NCBI GenBank assembly: GCA_029168955.1
Contig: JAPDOI010001705.1
Coordinates: forward strand, 62,001-126,000
Length of the DNA: 64,000 bases
Direction of reading: 5' to 3'
From: Aplectana chamaeleonis
Taxonomy: Eukaryota; Nematoda; Chromadorea; Rhabditida; Cosmocercidae
This document shows positions 50,901 through 57,055 of the stretch, piece by piece. The number at the start of each line of letters is the position of its first letter. Position 1 is the first letter of the stretch. A model generated the notes under the pieces. It was not told the DNA's origin. It searched no databases and saw only the letters and a list, made by a program, of their open reading frames with translations. The position numbers and the translations under genes are program-made.

Positions 50901-53900
50901 TCAGGAATATAGGTATAAATGAAAACTTAGAGTAGTGTTATAAAGACATTCTCAATAGATATATCAAAATTGTTCTCTCAATAGAAGGAACTTGTAAACA
51001 AGTTACCTGAAAGGTGAACGTAACTTACTTGACCGACTCTTCATTTCAATCGCCTCGAGACACCTCGTTACTCTGCATCGTTTCCAGGTACATATGAGGG
51101 AATAAAATTATTAATTTTCGGAAATCGGGTTTCGACACAATTTTTTGTCTCGGGTTTCGAAACTCGGATGTGGAACGCCCAAAAGGAGCGCGAAAATGCA
51201 GTGTTCGGAGCGAGGAACGCGGAGAATTTTTATAATTATTAGATGCTTCAATATCAATAGGCCCGAAATTCCGCGTTTTCACAGCTCTTTGTGCGGTTTT
51301 CGTAGAGCGGAATTCCGCTCATCCTTAATCCTAATCGTGAAGGGTGTAGGTGTGCTCAATTTCGAACCAAAATTTACTCGGATACATCATGTGGTTGCCC
51401 TCCGACCCCCATACCCACGCTCACTGTCTCCCCCTGTCTTCGCTGTGGTCCGCATTGGAACCGAGCGAATTCTGCTGCAAAATGAAGCGTACATGTTCCT
51501 GTCCCATGACTATTTGCCAATATTTCAGCAACGAATCGGTTATGCGTTCTACCTGCACATAATGGGCACACTATGCTGGGTGATAGCGTTCATCTGTGCC
51601 ATTACCACCACCTACAAGTTCATCAGTGGTCGCGACACAAGTGGCAGGTAAGTGACGTTGTTCTGGTGACGCCGTGTGCATTTGCGGACTCTTTCCCTGT
51701 GTTGCTTCGTAGACGTGACCGTAGGCGATCGTTCCTCCGCGTCGACTAGCGTCTATCACAGTCACCGACACGAAGATTTTCGGTTGATCCTTTCCGATTC
51801 AGTTCAATCAGCTTTGAATTTTCTAGCAAGGAAAATCTATTCACATGGCAATCGCAGCGAGCCGCCACGCACAACGTGTAATTTTTCCGACAATTTTCGT
51901 GCATTTTCCGTAGTACAAAATACATGAAAATCTTCGAACAGATGCAGTCACCATGAAGGGATGAGCCAGACCTAGGCCACACACTCGACTGAACGGCGCA
52001 CAAAATGCGACGGCGTATCTGAACGTCGCAGCTCTAACGTGTCTCAATGCAAACTTTCAGTCGGAAAAGGGTGTGACTTGGCTCTGGCTCATGCCACCAA
52101 TCACTGTTTGAAGTTTCTTCTTTGCCGAGAATCGAAGATCTTTGAGTATTTTCTGTCTTGTTTGGTTTGGTGTGCGTGGTTCTCTAACCCGATTGCTCTC
52201 ACACATTGCACGATTGTGGTGTTCGTAGTTATACCCATGTCACCACTCACCTCCTAGGTTGAACCTTAAAGGCAGCGTACACGCTCGTAATCGCGGTTGG
52301 GATAACAGCGTGAATCAATCCGTATTGCTTACAACAAAATGCCTACGCATTTTGAAGCGTCGAAAACGACCCACAATGCCGTCACAGGAGTACCGAGTTT
52401 GGCCCCGCCCGTATTTTCACGCCCCTCGTGTTTGCCCTTTTCATCCAACACAAGGTTGCTGGGTCATCATCGCCGTCGGTACCATTGGTGAATTGCCTAA
52501 CATGTGAACCACACATGTCACTGCCAGCAAAGATGACCCAGCAACCCTGCGTTAGAGGAAAGGGGCAAATACAGGGTAGTGAAAATACGGGCGGGCCAAA
52601 CCTGCTACTCTTGTAACGGCATTGTGGGTCGTTTTTGACGTTTCAAAATGCGTAGGCGTAGGCATGTAAACCATACAAACGGTTCGATTCACATTGCTAT
52701 CACAACCACGTTTACGAGCGTGTATGCTGCCTTCAAAGGCAGTGTTCACGATGATTTTCGTCCTCGAGTTTTTCCACATAAAACAATGCGTTGACTCCAA
52801 GTGTTACCAAAATTACGAAGAATTGGCGAAAAACGCATTAAAACGTGGTTTTCAGTGACATTATTCTATAATATGGACTAGTTGTCCGGTTGGATGAACA
52901 TGTTCATGGTGGTTGTCACCGGTGGGAAATTGGGTCAATCGAAAATAGAAGAATATTTTATGCGAAGCAGGATTAGTTACGGGCCCTGAGGAAAGAAAGG
53001 GGCAACAGACAGTAGAGAATTGCAAAGGACAGGTCCACAAAAGATTTCATTGTCACAACAAGCACTTCCTGCGATACTTAAGAGGCGGGGTGATACTTCA
53101 GGATTTCGTGTACTTCTGGTGCGTTTTTTTCAATTTCTACGTCCTTCTAGTTCTACCCGGGGGCCACTTAATCAATATAGCGAATAATCGAAAAATTGAA
53201 GATTATCGTGAACACTGCCTTTGATAAAGATATGGGTGAAACTCCTTAAAAACACACTACCACAAATTTCAATTTTAAGTCTTCATCCGATTTGCCAGAT
53301 ACGACGTAACAGGCAACAATACAAATAATTACTGGCTGAAATCAGCAATAGGAACATTCAGTAAAGAGCGGAGCACGGCTGCGCGGACGCACACGCCGTC
53401 GGGAGCTCCAAAAACAAGCCCAAATGAACGAACTCGAGCAATCCTGATATGCCGAAAACGTGGAATCCCGCCCACTTCCTTGCAGAGCCCGAAATCCCAA
53501 TAACAAACTTTCTCAAATTAACTGCTAATCAGGGATGAGCGGAGTTCCCCGTTTCGCGTTCCGAAACCCGAAGTTTTGAGCATTTTCGGCATTCCGCGTT
53601 CCGCATTCCGAAAACCGCAGAAAACGCCGCGGAATGCGAAAATATCGGGTCATCTTGGACGTAAGAAAACACTTGATGATTTCTGAATTTTCCCGAGTTT
53701 CGCGTTACGAAAACCGCAATTCCGCGCTTTTCAGGCGTTTCGCGCCCGATTTTCGAGACCCGAGAGAAAAATTTTGTCCCGAAACCCAAAACCGATTTCC
53801 GAAATTTCATATTTTTATTCCGCGCATCCCTGCTGCTAATATACGGTAATTTAAAGGCATAGTCCACCTCAGCGGAGATTTTTGATAATTTACTTGGGGC

Positions 53901-55187
53901 ACGGCCTCTATCGACCCATCTAAACATGGGAACTCAGTTCTCTCAAATACGTGGGAAACAACAGGGAAGAAGCCGACCCCGTCCGCAATAGCCCCAGAAT
54001 AAAACCAAACGTTTTATCGCAGGGGGAACCAAGAGCCTTGAAAATGGAAAAAATGGTGTATGCGGCGAAGCTCAGTGGCAATATGATAGCAGAGTTCTTG
54101 CTATTTTTCTCGGGGGTGGGTGGTTCGTCTTTTGAGGTTTTAGGAGCGGGGTCAATTCCTACTCGTGTTGCGGGCTGCATCAGCGCTTGTCCGAAACTGC
54201 GGACCGAAATTTGGTTCCGGTAAGGGCAGTGCAAGTACAGTCCGTCCAAATGAGACTGCCCGCCCTGGCTCCTATATGGAGTAACATCTCAGTCAGATGT
54301 CTGCAGTAGTGTTGGATCGAATAATATCGATTGATTCGAATAAATCTAATTTTCTTTTTATGATCGGAATGGTTTCAGTAGCTTTTATACTCATACGTTA
54401 CGGTGAGTGGTTGGTTCTCTCAGTTGATAAAAAAATAGGATTCCGTCAATTCATTAAAATGCCAAGGTTAATTGAGTTTTTTATTCGAATATTCGAATAA
54501 ATTGTAAAAGCGCTTCTGTGATTGGACAGAAATTTACTTTTCCATCAACAAAGGTAACCTTGCCCCTCACGAATTATTTGATACCAAGGACAGTTTAAAC
54601 CATTTCGTCTCTGAGGAAATATTCGAATCAATCGGAAAATCGAAGTTAGTCGCTCCAACACTCTAGTCTGCAGCCGTACGGAGGCTCGTCCGAAAACTGC
54701 CTTTGCAACGGCCGCGCGATACGCACGCCGACGGTATTGTTCGAAGAGACTTATATGACGTTTTCTTGCGACGTTTGGAAAATGCTCTCCATTTCTACAA
54801 AGAAGAGGGCGGACATTATATTTACCTCATGTGAATTTTTTAGAATCCGTTGAAGAGTTGAAATTAGGAAAATCTCTGATTTAACCAGGATGGAAGAACT
54901 TTGAGGAGTTAATTGTGTTAATACTAACCAAGTAAAACCGCCCCAATTGAAGTCAGTAGCCGCATCACCAGCATCCGCTGTTCTTTGTGTTTTGCATGTG
55001 CTGCACTCATTGCAGGATGTACAGGAGATGATTGTGGCCTCGTTGCAGCCATGAATTGCGGATTCCACGCGAGGAGCCGCTCTTGTCCAAGTATCCGCCG
55101 GCGTCACAGGCCTATAGGCCTTCTCCCCAGCCGGCCTTCCGGCCATCACCCATGCCAATGCCCAACTATAGAGAGACAAGTGCCTAG
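29861..55187 (+). CDS. Clc-like four-transmembrane (claudin superfamily) protein, 7 exons, 268 aa
   Basis: Assembled by hand from seven exons: 29861-29998, 31304-31396, 42271-42364, 42469-42600, 42657-42748, 51529-51647 and 55049-55187. All junctions have GT/AG and compatible phase, giving 268 residues and a TAG stop. Seen in the protein: a hydrophobic segment at about residues 9-30; an extracellular loop with W33, the motif GLWWDC at 48-53 and C74, which matches the claudin-type W-GLW-C-C signature; hydrophobic segments at about 112-138, 143-168 and 188-213; then a proline-rich cytoplasmic tail ending in NYRETSA. Length and layout fit the nematode Clc-like family (about 250 residues, claudin superfamily), which are membrane proteins presumed to act at cell contacts or as channel-associated subunits. 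The function here is inferred from fold only. Introns are 1305, 10874, 104, 56, 8780 and 3401 bp, and the long ones are filled with tandem arrays and MITEs. The exact family name is less certain than the gene structure. Confidence 0.85.
30099..30362. mobile_element. TA-flanked foldback element, intron 1
   Basis: TACCCTCGATGCCCGAGCAG on the left and its complement ending GAGGGTA on the right. The inner arms share CTCGTTTTGATAAGAGGTGA. Confidence 0.85.
30386..30486. repeat. small hairpin element, intron 1
   Basis: CGCGTTCCCTGTGGTGCGTT and GGCGCAAACTC pair with GAGTTTGCGCTAATGCACAG and GGAACGC on the right. The loop is about 25 bp. Confidence 0.75.
30790..30928. repeat. small hairpin element, intron 1
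   Basis: CGGCATGGATCGTGAAGAGA pairs with CTCTTCACGATCCATGCCG. The inner CACTGTTGAAGGTTGG/CCAACCTTCGGCAGTG also pairs. Confidence 0.85.
31304..31396 (+). CDS. Clc-like gene exon 2 (residues 47-77)
   Basis: The acceptor is GATTTTCAG. The exon starts HGLWWDC and carries C53 and C74, the presumed disulfide of the first extracellular loop. It is phase 0 at both ends. The donor G/TATGT runs directly into an inverted-repeat element (31398-31650), so most of the 5-prime splice site appears to be element-derived. Confidence 0.88.
31398..31650. mobile_element. TA-flanked MITE overlapping the exon 2 splice donor
   Basis: The inverted repeats contain GCATTGCCGTTCAGTCCGCA on the left and the reverse complement (with TGAACGGCAATGC) on the right. 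TA dinucleotides lie at both ends (31398-31399, 31649-31650). The core hairpin contains GGGATCACCCGGGCGG. A second copy is at 56799-57055. Confidence 0.85.
31738..31940. repeat. MITE of the CCGGTCCGCAATTGCGG family, intron 2
   Basis: GGTCTGCAATTGCGGACC with CGCTGTTGCGTCACGCAGC on the left. The right end is CAACAACGGTTGTTCG and GATGCGACAGTAC. Inverted ends are degenerate. Confidence 0.6.
31953..32107. repeat. dispersed repeat (inverted copy of 1780-1930), intron 2
   Basis: CATTTCAAGTGAACTTCTGT at one end and AGTCTACAGGTCACTAGGG at the other, with a poorly conserved middle. Confidence 0.8.
32404..32555. repeat. foldback hairpin, intron 2
   Basis: AGTTCCGCAATCGCGTTCAG and GCGAAGCGGTTGTT are matched by AACAACCGCTTCGC and CTGAACGCGATTGCGGAACT. 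Confidence 0.88.
33345..33612 (-). repeat. 21-bp minisatellite, about 12 units, intron 2
   Basis: GTCCTGCACACTTCC and GTCCTGCACACTCCC units of 21 bp, in the same orientation as the array at 27.6 kb. The array terminates at CACATAGTCAA, a sequence that also follows the 27.6-kb array at 29152. Confidence 0.93.
34205..34350. repeat. ATTCG-rich block (intron 2)
   Basis: Begins AGAATGTTGCCCGAATATTC and continues with overlapping TTCGAATATTCG palindromes and AAAGAAGTGGA spacers. Similar blocks are at 36361, 47202, 49886 and, in looser form, 54306. Confidence 0.85.
34526..35212. mobile_element. piggyBac-like MITE with TTAA target duplication
   Basis: TTAA at 34526 is followed by CCCATTCACGACCACG. 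The reverse complement, CGTGGTCGTGAATGGG, ends against TTAA at 35209-35212. TTAA duplications with CCC termini are the hallmark of piggyBac-type elements. No transposase is present. Inside is an 80-bp perfect palindrome. Confidence 0.75.
34559..34638. repeat. 80-bp perfect palindrome
   Basis: Two 40-bp arms meet without a spacer at CCACC/GGTGG (34598/34599). They start GGACACGCGTTGAATACCAC and end in its reverse complement. By inspection no mismatch is seen. Confidence 0.9.
35380..36238. mobile_element. terminal-inverted-repeat element, intron 2
   Basis: The left arm TGCCAATTCGAGACTTGATG, running to about 35468, is the reverse complement of 36154-36236 (with AACAGAGCGTGATAAAGGCC shared). The interior is not recognised. 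ORFs within it (for example 35666-35896) are overlapping on both strands and unsupported. Confidence 0.8.
36361..36445. repeat. ATTCG-rich block abutting the 5-prime module of the large array
   Basis: Starts AGAGTGTTACTCAAATATTC and then repeats ATTCGTTTATTCGAA. It lies immediately before the module at 36446. Confidence 0.85.
36446..36895 (+). repeat. 5-prime module flanking the large array (copy 1)
   Basis: About 450 bp nearly identical to 45536-45957, and in both places immediately followed by the 42-bp array. Shared landmarks are GGTCCGGAATGGTTA, CACGATCTTGTTGGAACACT and CAGGATT near the array junction. Copy 1 carries an uninterrupted ORF (36338-36730) that copy 2 has lost by frameshift, so current coding is doubtful. 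Confidence 0.9.
36896..41270 (+). repeat. 42-bp minisatellite, about 104 copies, in intron 2 of the Clc-like gene
   Basis: The unit is a 42-bp dimer of two related 21-bp halves, one beginning GTGCGCAGGACGCCGTAGAA and the other GTGTGTGGGACCC followed by AAATGAGA. Higher-order periodicity is visible: the variant TGCACCGGGC recurs at 37481 and 37733 and again at 38817 and 39069, 252 bp (6 dimers) apart each time. The variant GCGGGACCAA recurs at 39891 and 40393, a 502-bp period. The right edge (41225-41270) breaks into plain 21-bp units. All three minus frames are open over long stretches, which generates spurious ORFs. Confidence 0.97.
41356..42039. mobile_element. long foldback element (copy 1), intron 2
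   Basis: Arms of about 320 bp begin TTTCTGAAAGTTTAGGTTCC and end GGAACCTAAACTTTCAGAAA, with the centre near 41690. No transposase is visible. It lies at the 3-prime end of the large array and 230 bp before exon 3. Confidence 0.9.
42271..42364 (+). CDS. Clc-like gene exon 3 (residues 78-108 plus 1 nt)
   Basis: The acceptor is TGCTTTTCAG. The exon encodes an acidic loop, FDNSAELVIENTL then NIDEDGAAGESEHHRFW. It ends in phase 1 at the donor G/GTAAGC. It follows a 10.9-kb intron and lies about 230 bp after a foldback element. Confidence 0.87.
42469..42600 (+). CDS. Clc-like gene exon 4 (residues 109-152, TM2 and start of TM3)
   Basis: The acceptor AACCAGTTCAG at 42468 was chosen over CCAG at 42430 and ACCAG at 42463 because only this one opens the hydrophobic frame AWHKAILFFIITSQLLAF, which continues through CATCFPPTAFVFTISLFIA. 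The phase-1 donor is T/GTAAGT. The intron before it is 104 bp. Confidence 0.87.
42657..42748 (+). CDS. Clc-like gene exon 5 (residues 153-183, end of TM3)
   Basis: Follows a 56-bp intron with acceptor GATTCTAG. It continues TM3 (LICSLIADGVFFLA) and then the loop NRVDNRFVQGMVGTYE. The donor GAG/GTATGC restores phase 0. An earlier GTAGGA after ATG at 42733 is a weaker alternative. Confidence 0.87.
43978..44727. mobile_element. foldback element, CAATACCCGCGC family (copy 1), intron 5
   Basis: Ends CAATACCCGCGC and GCGCGGGTATTG, with arms of about 300 bp. Internal shared words include GCATTTGCCAAACTTGGCAA and the palindrome-rich CGCGCGGCG segment. It is related to the element at 59511. Confidence 0.88.
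45536..45957 (+). repeat. 5-prime module flanking an array (copy 2)
   Basis: The second copy of the module, with the same order and orientation relative to the array. An internal CTTTTTTTTCAG looks like a splice acceptor in both copies, so the module may descend from a captured piece of a gene. Confidence 0.9.
45958..47195 (+). repeat. 42-bp minisatellite, about 29 copies, in intron 5 of the Clc-like gene
   Basis: The same dimer unit and orientation as the array at 36.9-41.3 kb. From about 46990 to 47195 the dimer gives way to simple 21-bp units starting GTGTGCAGGACATCAGTGGG. These look like the ancestral unit and match the array at 27.6 kb on its complementary strand. Confidence 0.97.
47202..47420. 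repeat. ATTCG-rich block abutting the end of the second array
   Basis: Starts AGAGTATTGCCCGAATATTC directly after the last 21-bp unit, with repeated TTCGAATATTCAAAGAAGTG. It can form extended hairpins. Confidence 0.88.
47686..47966. mobile_element. TA-flanked MITE, TACTGTGCTT family (copy 1), intron 5
   Basis: The left end TACTGTGCTTAGCTGGGTCC and right end ATAAGCACAGTA are inverted, with CGTCTCGACACGCTTTGCGG in the arm. About 280 bp, no coding capacity. Confidence 0.88.
48594..48925 (-). repeat. degenerate 42-bp minisatellite, about 8 copies, intron 5
   Basis: Diverged units such as CGGCACACTCTCGCTTGGGT and TGGCGCACTCCCACT. This is the 42-bp family in inverted orientation relative to the arrays at 36.9 and 46 kb. 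Higher divergence suggests an older insertion. Confidence 0.85.
49530..49885 (+). CDS. unassigned ORF within intron 5
   Basis: An open frame reading RYCELNYRVLVRLAKRLLIN then DEIGKADLSPGQFMTCSQEN and QEWVFDAVDIYPDGSIRDMA, with ordinary amino-acid composition, until it enters the ATTCG element at 49886. The beginning overlaps a 14-bp perfect hairpin (49531-49572). It could be an exon of a nested gene or captured DNA. No family recognised. Confidence 0.25.
49882..50114. mobile_element. ATTCG-rich terminal-inverted-repeat element
   Basis: The left end AGCGTGTTGCTGGAATATTC pairs with the right end TTCCAACACTCTAG. This gives a short terminal inverted repeat around GTGTTGG/CCAACAC, and the interior is tandem ATTCGAATATTCG. 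The right end runs straight into a 21-bp repeat remnant. Confidence 0.65.
50112..50197 (+). repeat. short remnant of the 21-bp repeat
   Basis: Four 21-bp units (GTGTGCAGGACGTCATCGAA and variants) followed by a run of G and then GGACATCAGTGGGTTTAC. The end sequence matches the right edge of the large array at 41235-41295, so this is a collapsed copy of the same structure. Confidence 0.85.
50268..50911. mobile_element. long foldback element (copy 2), intron 5
   Basis: Arms of about 310 bp with ends TTCCTGAAAGTTTAGG and CTTAAACTTTCAGGAA, the same family as 41356-42039. Similarity to copy 1 extends left into the array edge (GGCATAAA.CATGTTAGAAAG) but not beyond the right end, so array edge and foldback were copied together. 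Confidence 0.9.
51118..51325. repeat. partial element with CGCGTTCCGAAACCC-type sequence, intron 5
   Basis: Inverted partial copy of 53531-53835 (GGGTTTCGAAACTCGG, GCGGAATTCCGCTCATCC). It accounts for the first part of a long ORF whose last 40 codons alone are the true exon 6. Confidence 0.65.
51529..51647 (+). CDS. Clc-like gene exon 6 (residues 184-222, TM4)
   Basis: The acceptor is ATATTTCAG. The exon encodes QRIGYAFYLHIMGTLCW and on through the fourth hydrophobic segment to YKFISGRDTSG. It ends in phase 2 at the donor CAG/GTAAGT. It is reached after an 8.8-kb intron that contains an array of about 29 repeat dimers. Confidence 0.87.
52061..52076 (+). other. possible alternative terminal exon of the Clc-like gene
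   Basis: A strong acceptor (AAACTTTCAG, ending at 52060) is in the right phase for exon 6. It would add only S-R-K-R-V before TGA at 52074-52076, giving a short-tailed 227-residue form. The longer exon 7 is favoured as the main form because it encodes a long, composition-biased tail typical of such proteins. Confidence 0.3.
52264..52736. mobile_element. MITE with GGCAGCGTACACGCTCGTAA ends, intron 6
   Basis: CTTAAAGGCAGCGTACACGC at the left and GTTTACGAGCGTGTATGCTG at the right. Relatives are at 22068-22445 and, in part, 17435-17665. Confidence 0.88.
52734..53225. mobile_element. MITE, GGCAGTGTTCACGAT end type, intron 6
   Basis: Ends CAAAGGCAGTGTTCACGATG and TTATCGTGAACACTGCCTTT. Adjoins another MITE (52264-52736). 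Confidence 0.82.
53531..53835. mobile_element. inverted-repeat element with GGGATGMGCGGA ends, intron 6
   Basis: Left GGGATGAGCGGAGTTCCCCG, right TTTTTATTCCGCGCATCCCT, with many internal short palindromes of the GCGTTCCGAAACC type. Confidence 0.7.
54306..54666. mobile_element. ATTCG family terminal-inverted-repeat element with a unique interior
   Basis: The left end is GTAGTGTTGGATCGAATAAT. The right end, CGCTCCAACACTCTAG, is its inverted match. Both are flanked internally by GATTGATTCGAAT and ATTCGAATCAATC. The interior (54340-54590) is not repetitive here, so this may be closer to an intact element. Confidence 0.65.
55049..55187 (+). CDS. Clc-like gene exon 7 (residues 223-268, proline-rich tail and stop)
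   Basis: The acceptor CTCGTTGCAG is in the only phase that joins exon 6. The tail reads SHELRIPREEPLLSKYPP, then a Pro/Ser/Met-rich stretch ending PNYRETSA and TAG. Tyrosine- and proline-rich cytoplasmic tails are typical of claudin-like proteins. The ending T-S-A is only a weak match to a PDZ ligand. Confidence 0.82.
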
Positions 55188-55558
55188 GTGCCGTCGCTGC
55201 TCACTCGCCTCTGTTCTTCCTCCGGGAATCTCCCTCTGTATTTTTTCATCTCGAGTGTTTTTTTTCATCGCATTGCCATCGCCTCTGCTGATCTTTCGAT
55301 GTGCTATGAACTTCAGTTGGATGATAGGTTCTAGTTTTATGTGAATATTTCTATTTGAAGCCTTAATCCCAGAAATATCTTCGGTTTTTTTTCTCTACAT
55401 TCGTACATTGTGCTATATTTCTATAAATAAAATGCTCTGGAATTTTCTCTTCGTTTAATTTAGGTTTTCGCCATTCCCGGAAATGCATAATGTGTAATAA
55501 GAAGCTTGTTCTATGTTTGTTCACTATTGGTCTCATGTCAATGCTGTGTGTGAATAAA
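55188..55558 (+). terminator. 3-prime UTR and poly(A) signals of the Clc-like gene
   Basis: AATAAA occurs at 55426-55431, about 240 bp after the stop codon, within an AT-rich stretch. A second AATAAA lies at 55553-55558. The first is at an ordinary distance for a nematode 3-prime end. Confidence 0.6.
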
Positions 55559-55599
55559 AAGAATCGATGTTGTACTCATATGTCTCTTAAAGGCGTGTT

Positions 55600-55806
55600 G
55601 TACTGTTTATATCGTACTGTGATTCGGGTCAGCAAATAAAGACAGCCGCTGCTGCAGCACGCAGCTTGAAGCTAATCGTGCTGAGACGAAGAAGAATCGT
55701 TTCAGAACGCCGTGGCCCCAGCACGATTTTGACTGCACAGCGTACCGGAACAGCAGTTGTCCACAACTTCGGACCGAGGTTTCGCTCCAGTATGACAGTA
55801 CGGTTT
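55600..55806. repeat. MITE of the CCGGTCCGCAATTGCGG family, downstream of the gene
   Basis: Left TACTGTGATTCGGGTCAGCA and GCTGCAGCACGCAGC. Right GAACAGCAGTTGTCC, TTCGGACCGAGGTTTCGCTC and ATGACAGTAC. It lies just after the second poly(A) signal of the Clc-like gene. Confidence 0.65.
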
Positions 55807-56528
55807 GTGTCGAAACGAATTTCCTCTAGTTCCTAGGTGTAGGAACTAGGAGAAGGTATAGGGTAACCGCGACGGGAAGGCGGAAGGAGCAGTGTGCTGC
55901 GCGACGAATCACGGCAACTTCGTTCTGACACAGTGTACAGAACTGAAATGTGTGCCTAACGTGAAAAAAGGAAGGCGAAGGTGATATTCAAAGCGGGGAA
56001 AATATGCACAAAAGCGGCTTGTGAACAGATACGGCACCCTCGAGTTTAATTTCCGTCCCATCGGTAACTGGACATTATTTTGAAAAATTTTTGATGTTGG
56101 TCTTCCCATATGTTCGAAATTTTACTGGCTTCCGTTTCAGAAGCACAACTGCGCTGCGTATCTTCTAATTGAACTGACGAGGGAAGGTCACTTGAAGAAA
56201 AGGGCTATTCCGAACGACAAGTAACTTAAAGGAATCAATTTTTTTGGGGGAAAAATCGATTCTAGCTGCGCTCCGTTTCTCTTAGCGGAGTTATAAGCGA
56301 TAAGTTGCGTTGGATAAAGGACTTCGCTCTACCGTTACCCAAGAACATAGCCTAAAGTGAAAAACAACCTCAAATTAGTGCCCAGCGCTCTAAATTACCA
56401 CTCTACACGATGCTTGTGCGGGATTTTTTTCAACCTCTGGAGTCCCATCGTCGATTCCACTCCTTGAACTATCGCGTACGTCCAGATGTTTATGCTCCTA
56501 GTGCAAGAAATGATAACACTGAAATTCG

Positions 56529-56800
56529 TACGGTGCTTCTCTGGGTCAAAATCCGGCCCGCAATTACGTCTCGACACGCTTTGCGGCCGCTCGCATTCAA
56601 GTCAGTCGAGTTTCCAGCGCCAAAGCCGACTCGATATGGCTTTTTTATACAGTTTCCTCCAATTTTATTTAGTTTCCACTTTCTAAAACCCACCTAGAGT
56701 CCACAGATCGACTGCTGCGGCGCTGGAAACTCTTCCGACTCGAAAACGCAGTGTTGAGACGTAATTGCGGACCGGAATTTGGCCCAGAGAAGCACAGTAT
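56529..56800. mobile_element. TA-flanked MITE, TACTGTGCTT family (copy 2)
   Basis: The end GAAGCACAGTA (right) pairs with TACGGTGCTTCTCTGGGTCA (left), and inside it CGCAATTACGTCTCGACACG and its complement. It is an inverted copy of 47686-47966 and shares its right TA with the next MITE. Confidence 0.88.
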
Positions 56801-57055
56801 GTACTCTTCACTTCCGCATTGCCGTTCAGTCCGCAAAGTGCGCTTGATTGCGAAATCGTGCTGCGGCGCGGTTGCGAGTATCCTCAGACAGGGATGTGGG
56901 ATCACACGGGCGGTGGGATCACCCGGGCACCAAAGGACAAAAGCGCCCGGGTGATCCCACATCCTTGTCTGGGGATGTTCGCAACCGCCCCGCAGCAAGA
57001 TTTCGCAATCAGGGTGCACTTTGCGGACTGAACGGCAGTGCGGAGGTGAACTGTA
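56799..57055. mobile_element. TA-flanked MITE, second copy of the exon-2-donor element
   Basis: Contains GCATTGCCGTTCAGTCCGCA and its right-hand complement, with a central CACCCGGGCACC/GCGCCCGGGTGATCC hairpin. It starts at the TA that ends the preceding MITE, so one element inserted at the edge of another. Confidence 0.85.

Noticed and set aside
51145..51528. 5-prime part of a 168-codon + strand ORF containing exon 6
   Set aside because: The upstream part is an inverted-repeat element. A TTTCAG acceptor at 51528 and the claudin-like frame show that the true exon starts at 51529 in another phase.
55005..55048. Alternative acceptor TCATTGCAG at 55014 for exon 7
   Set aside because: Joining exon 6 there gives a stop after four codons, while CTCGTTGCAG at 55048 gives a long proline-rich tail.
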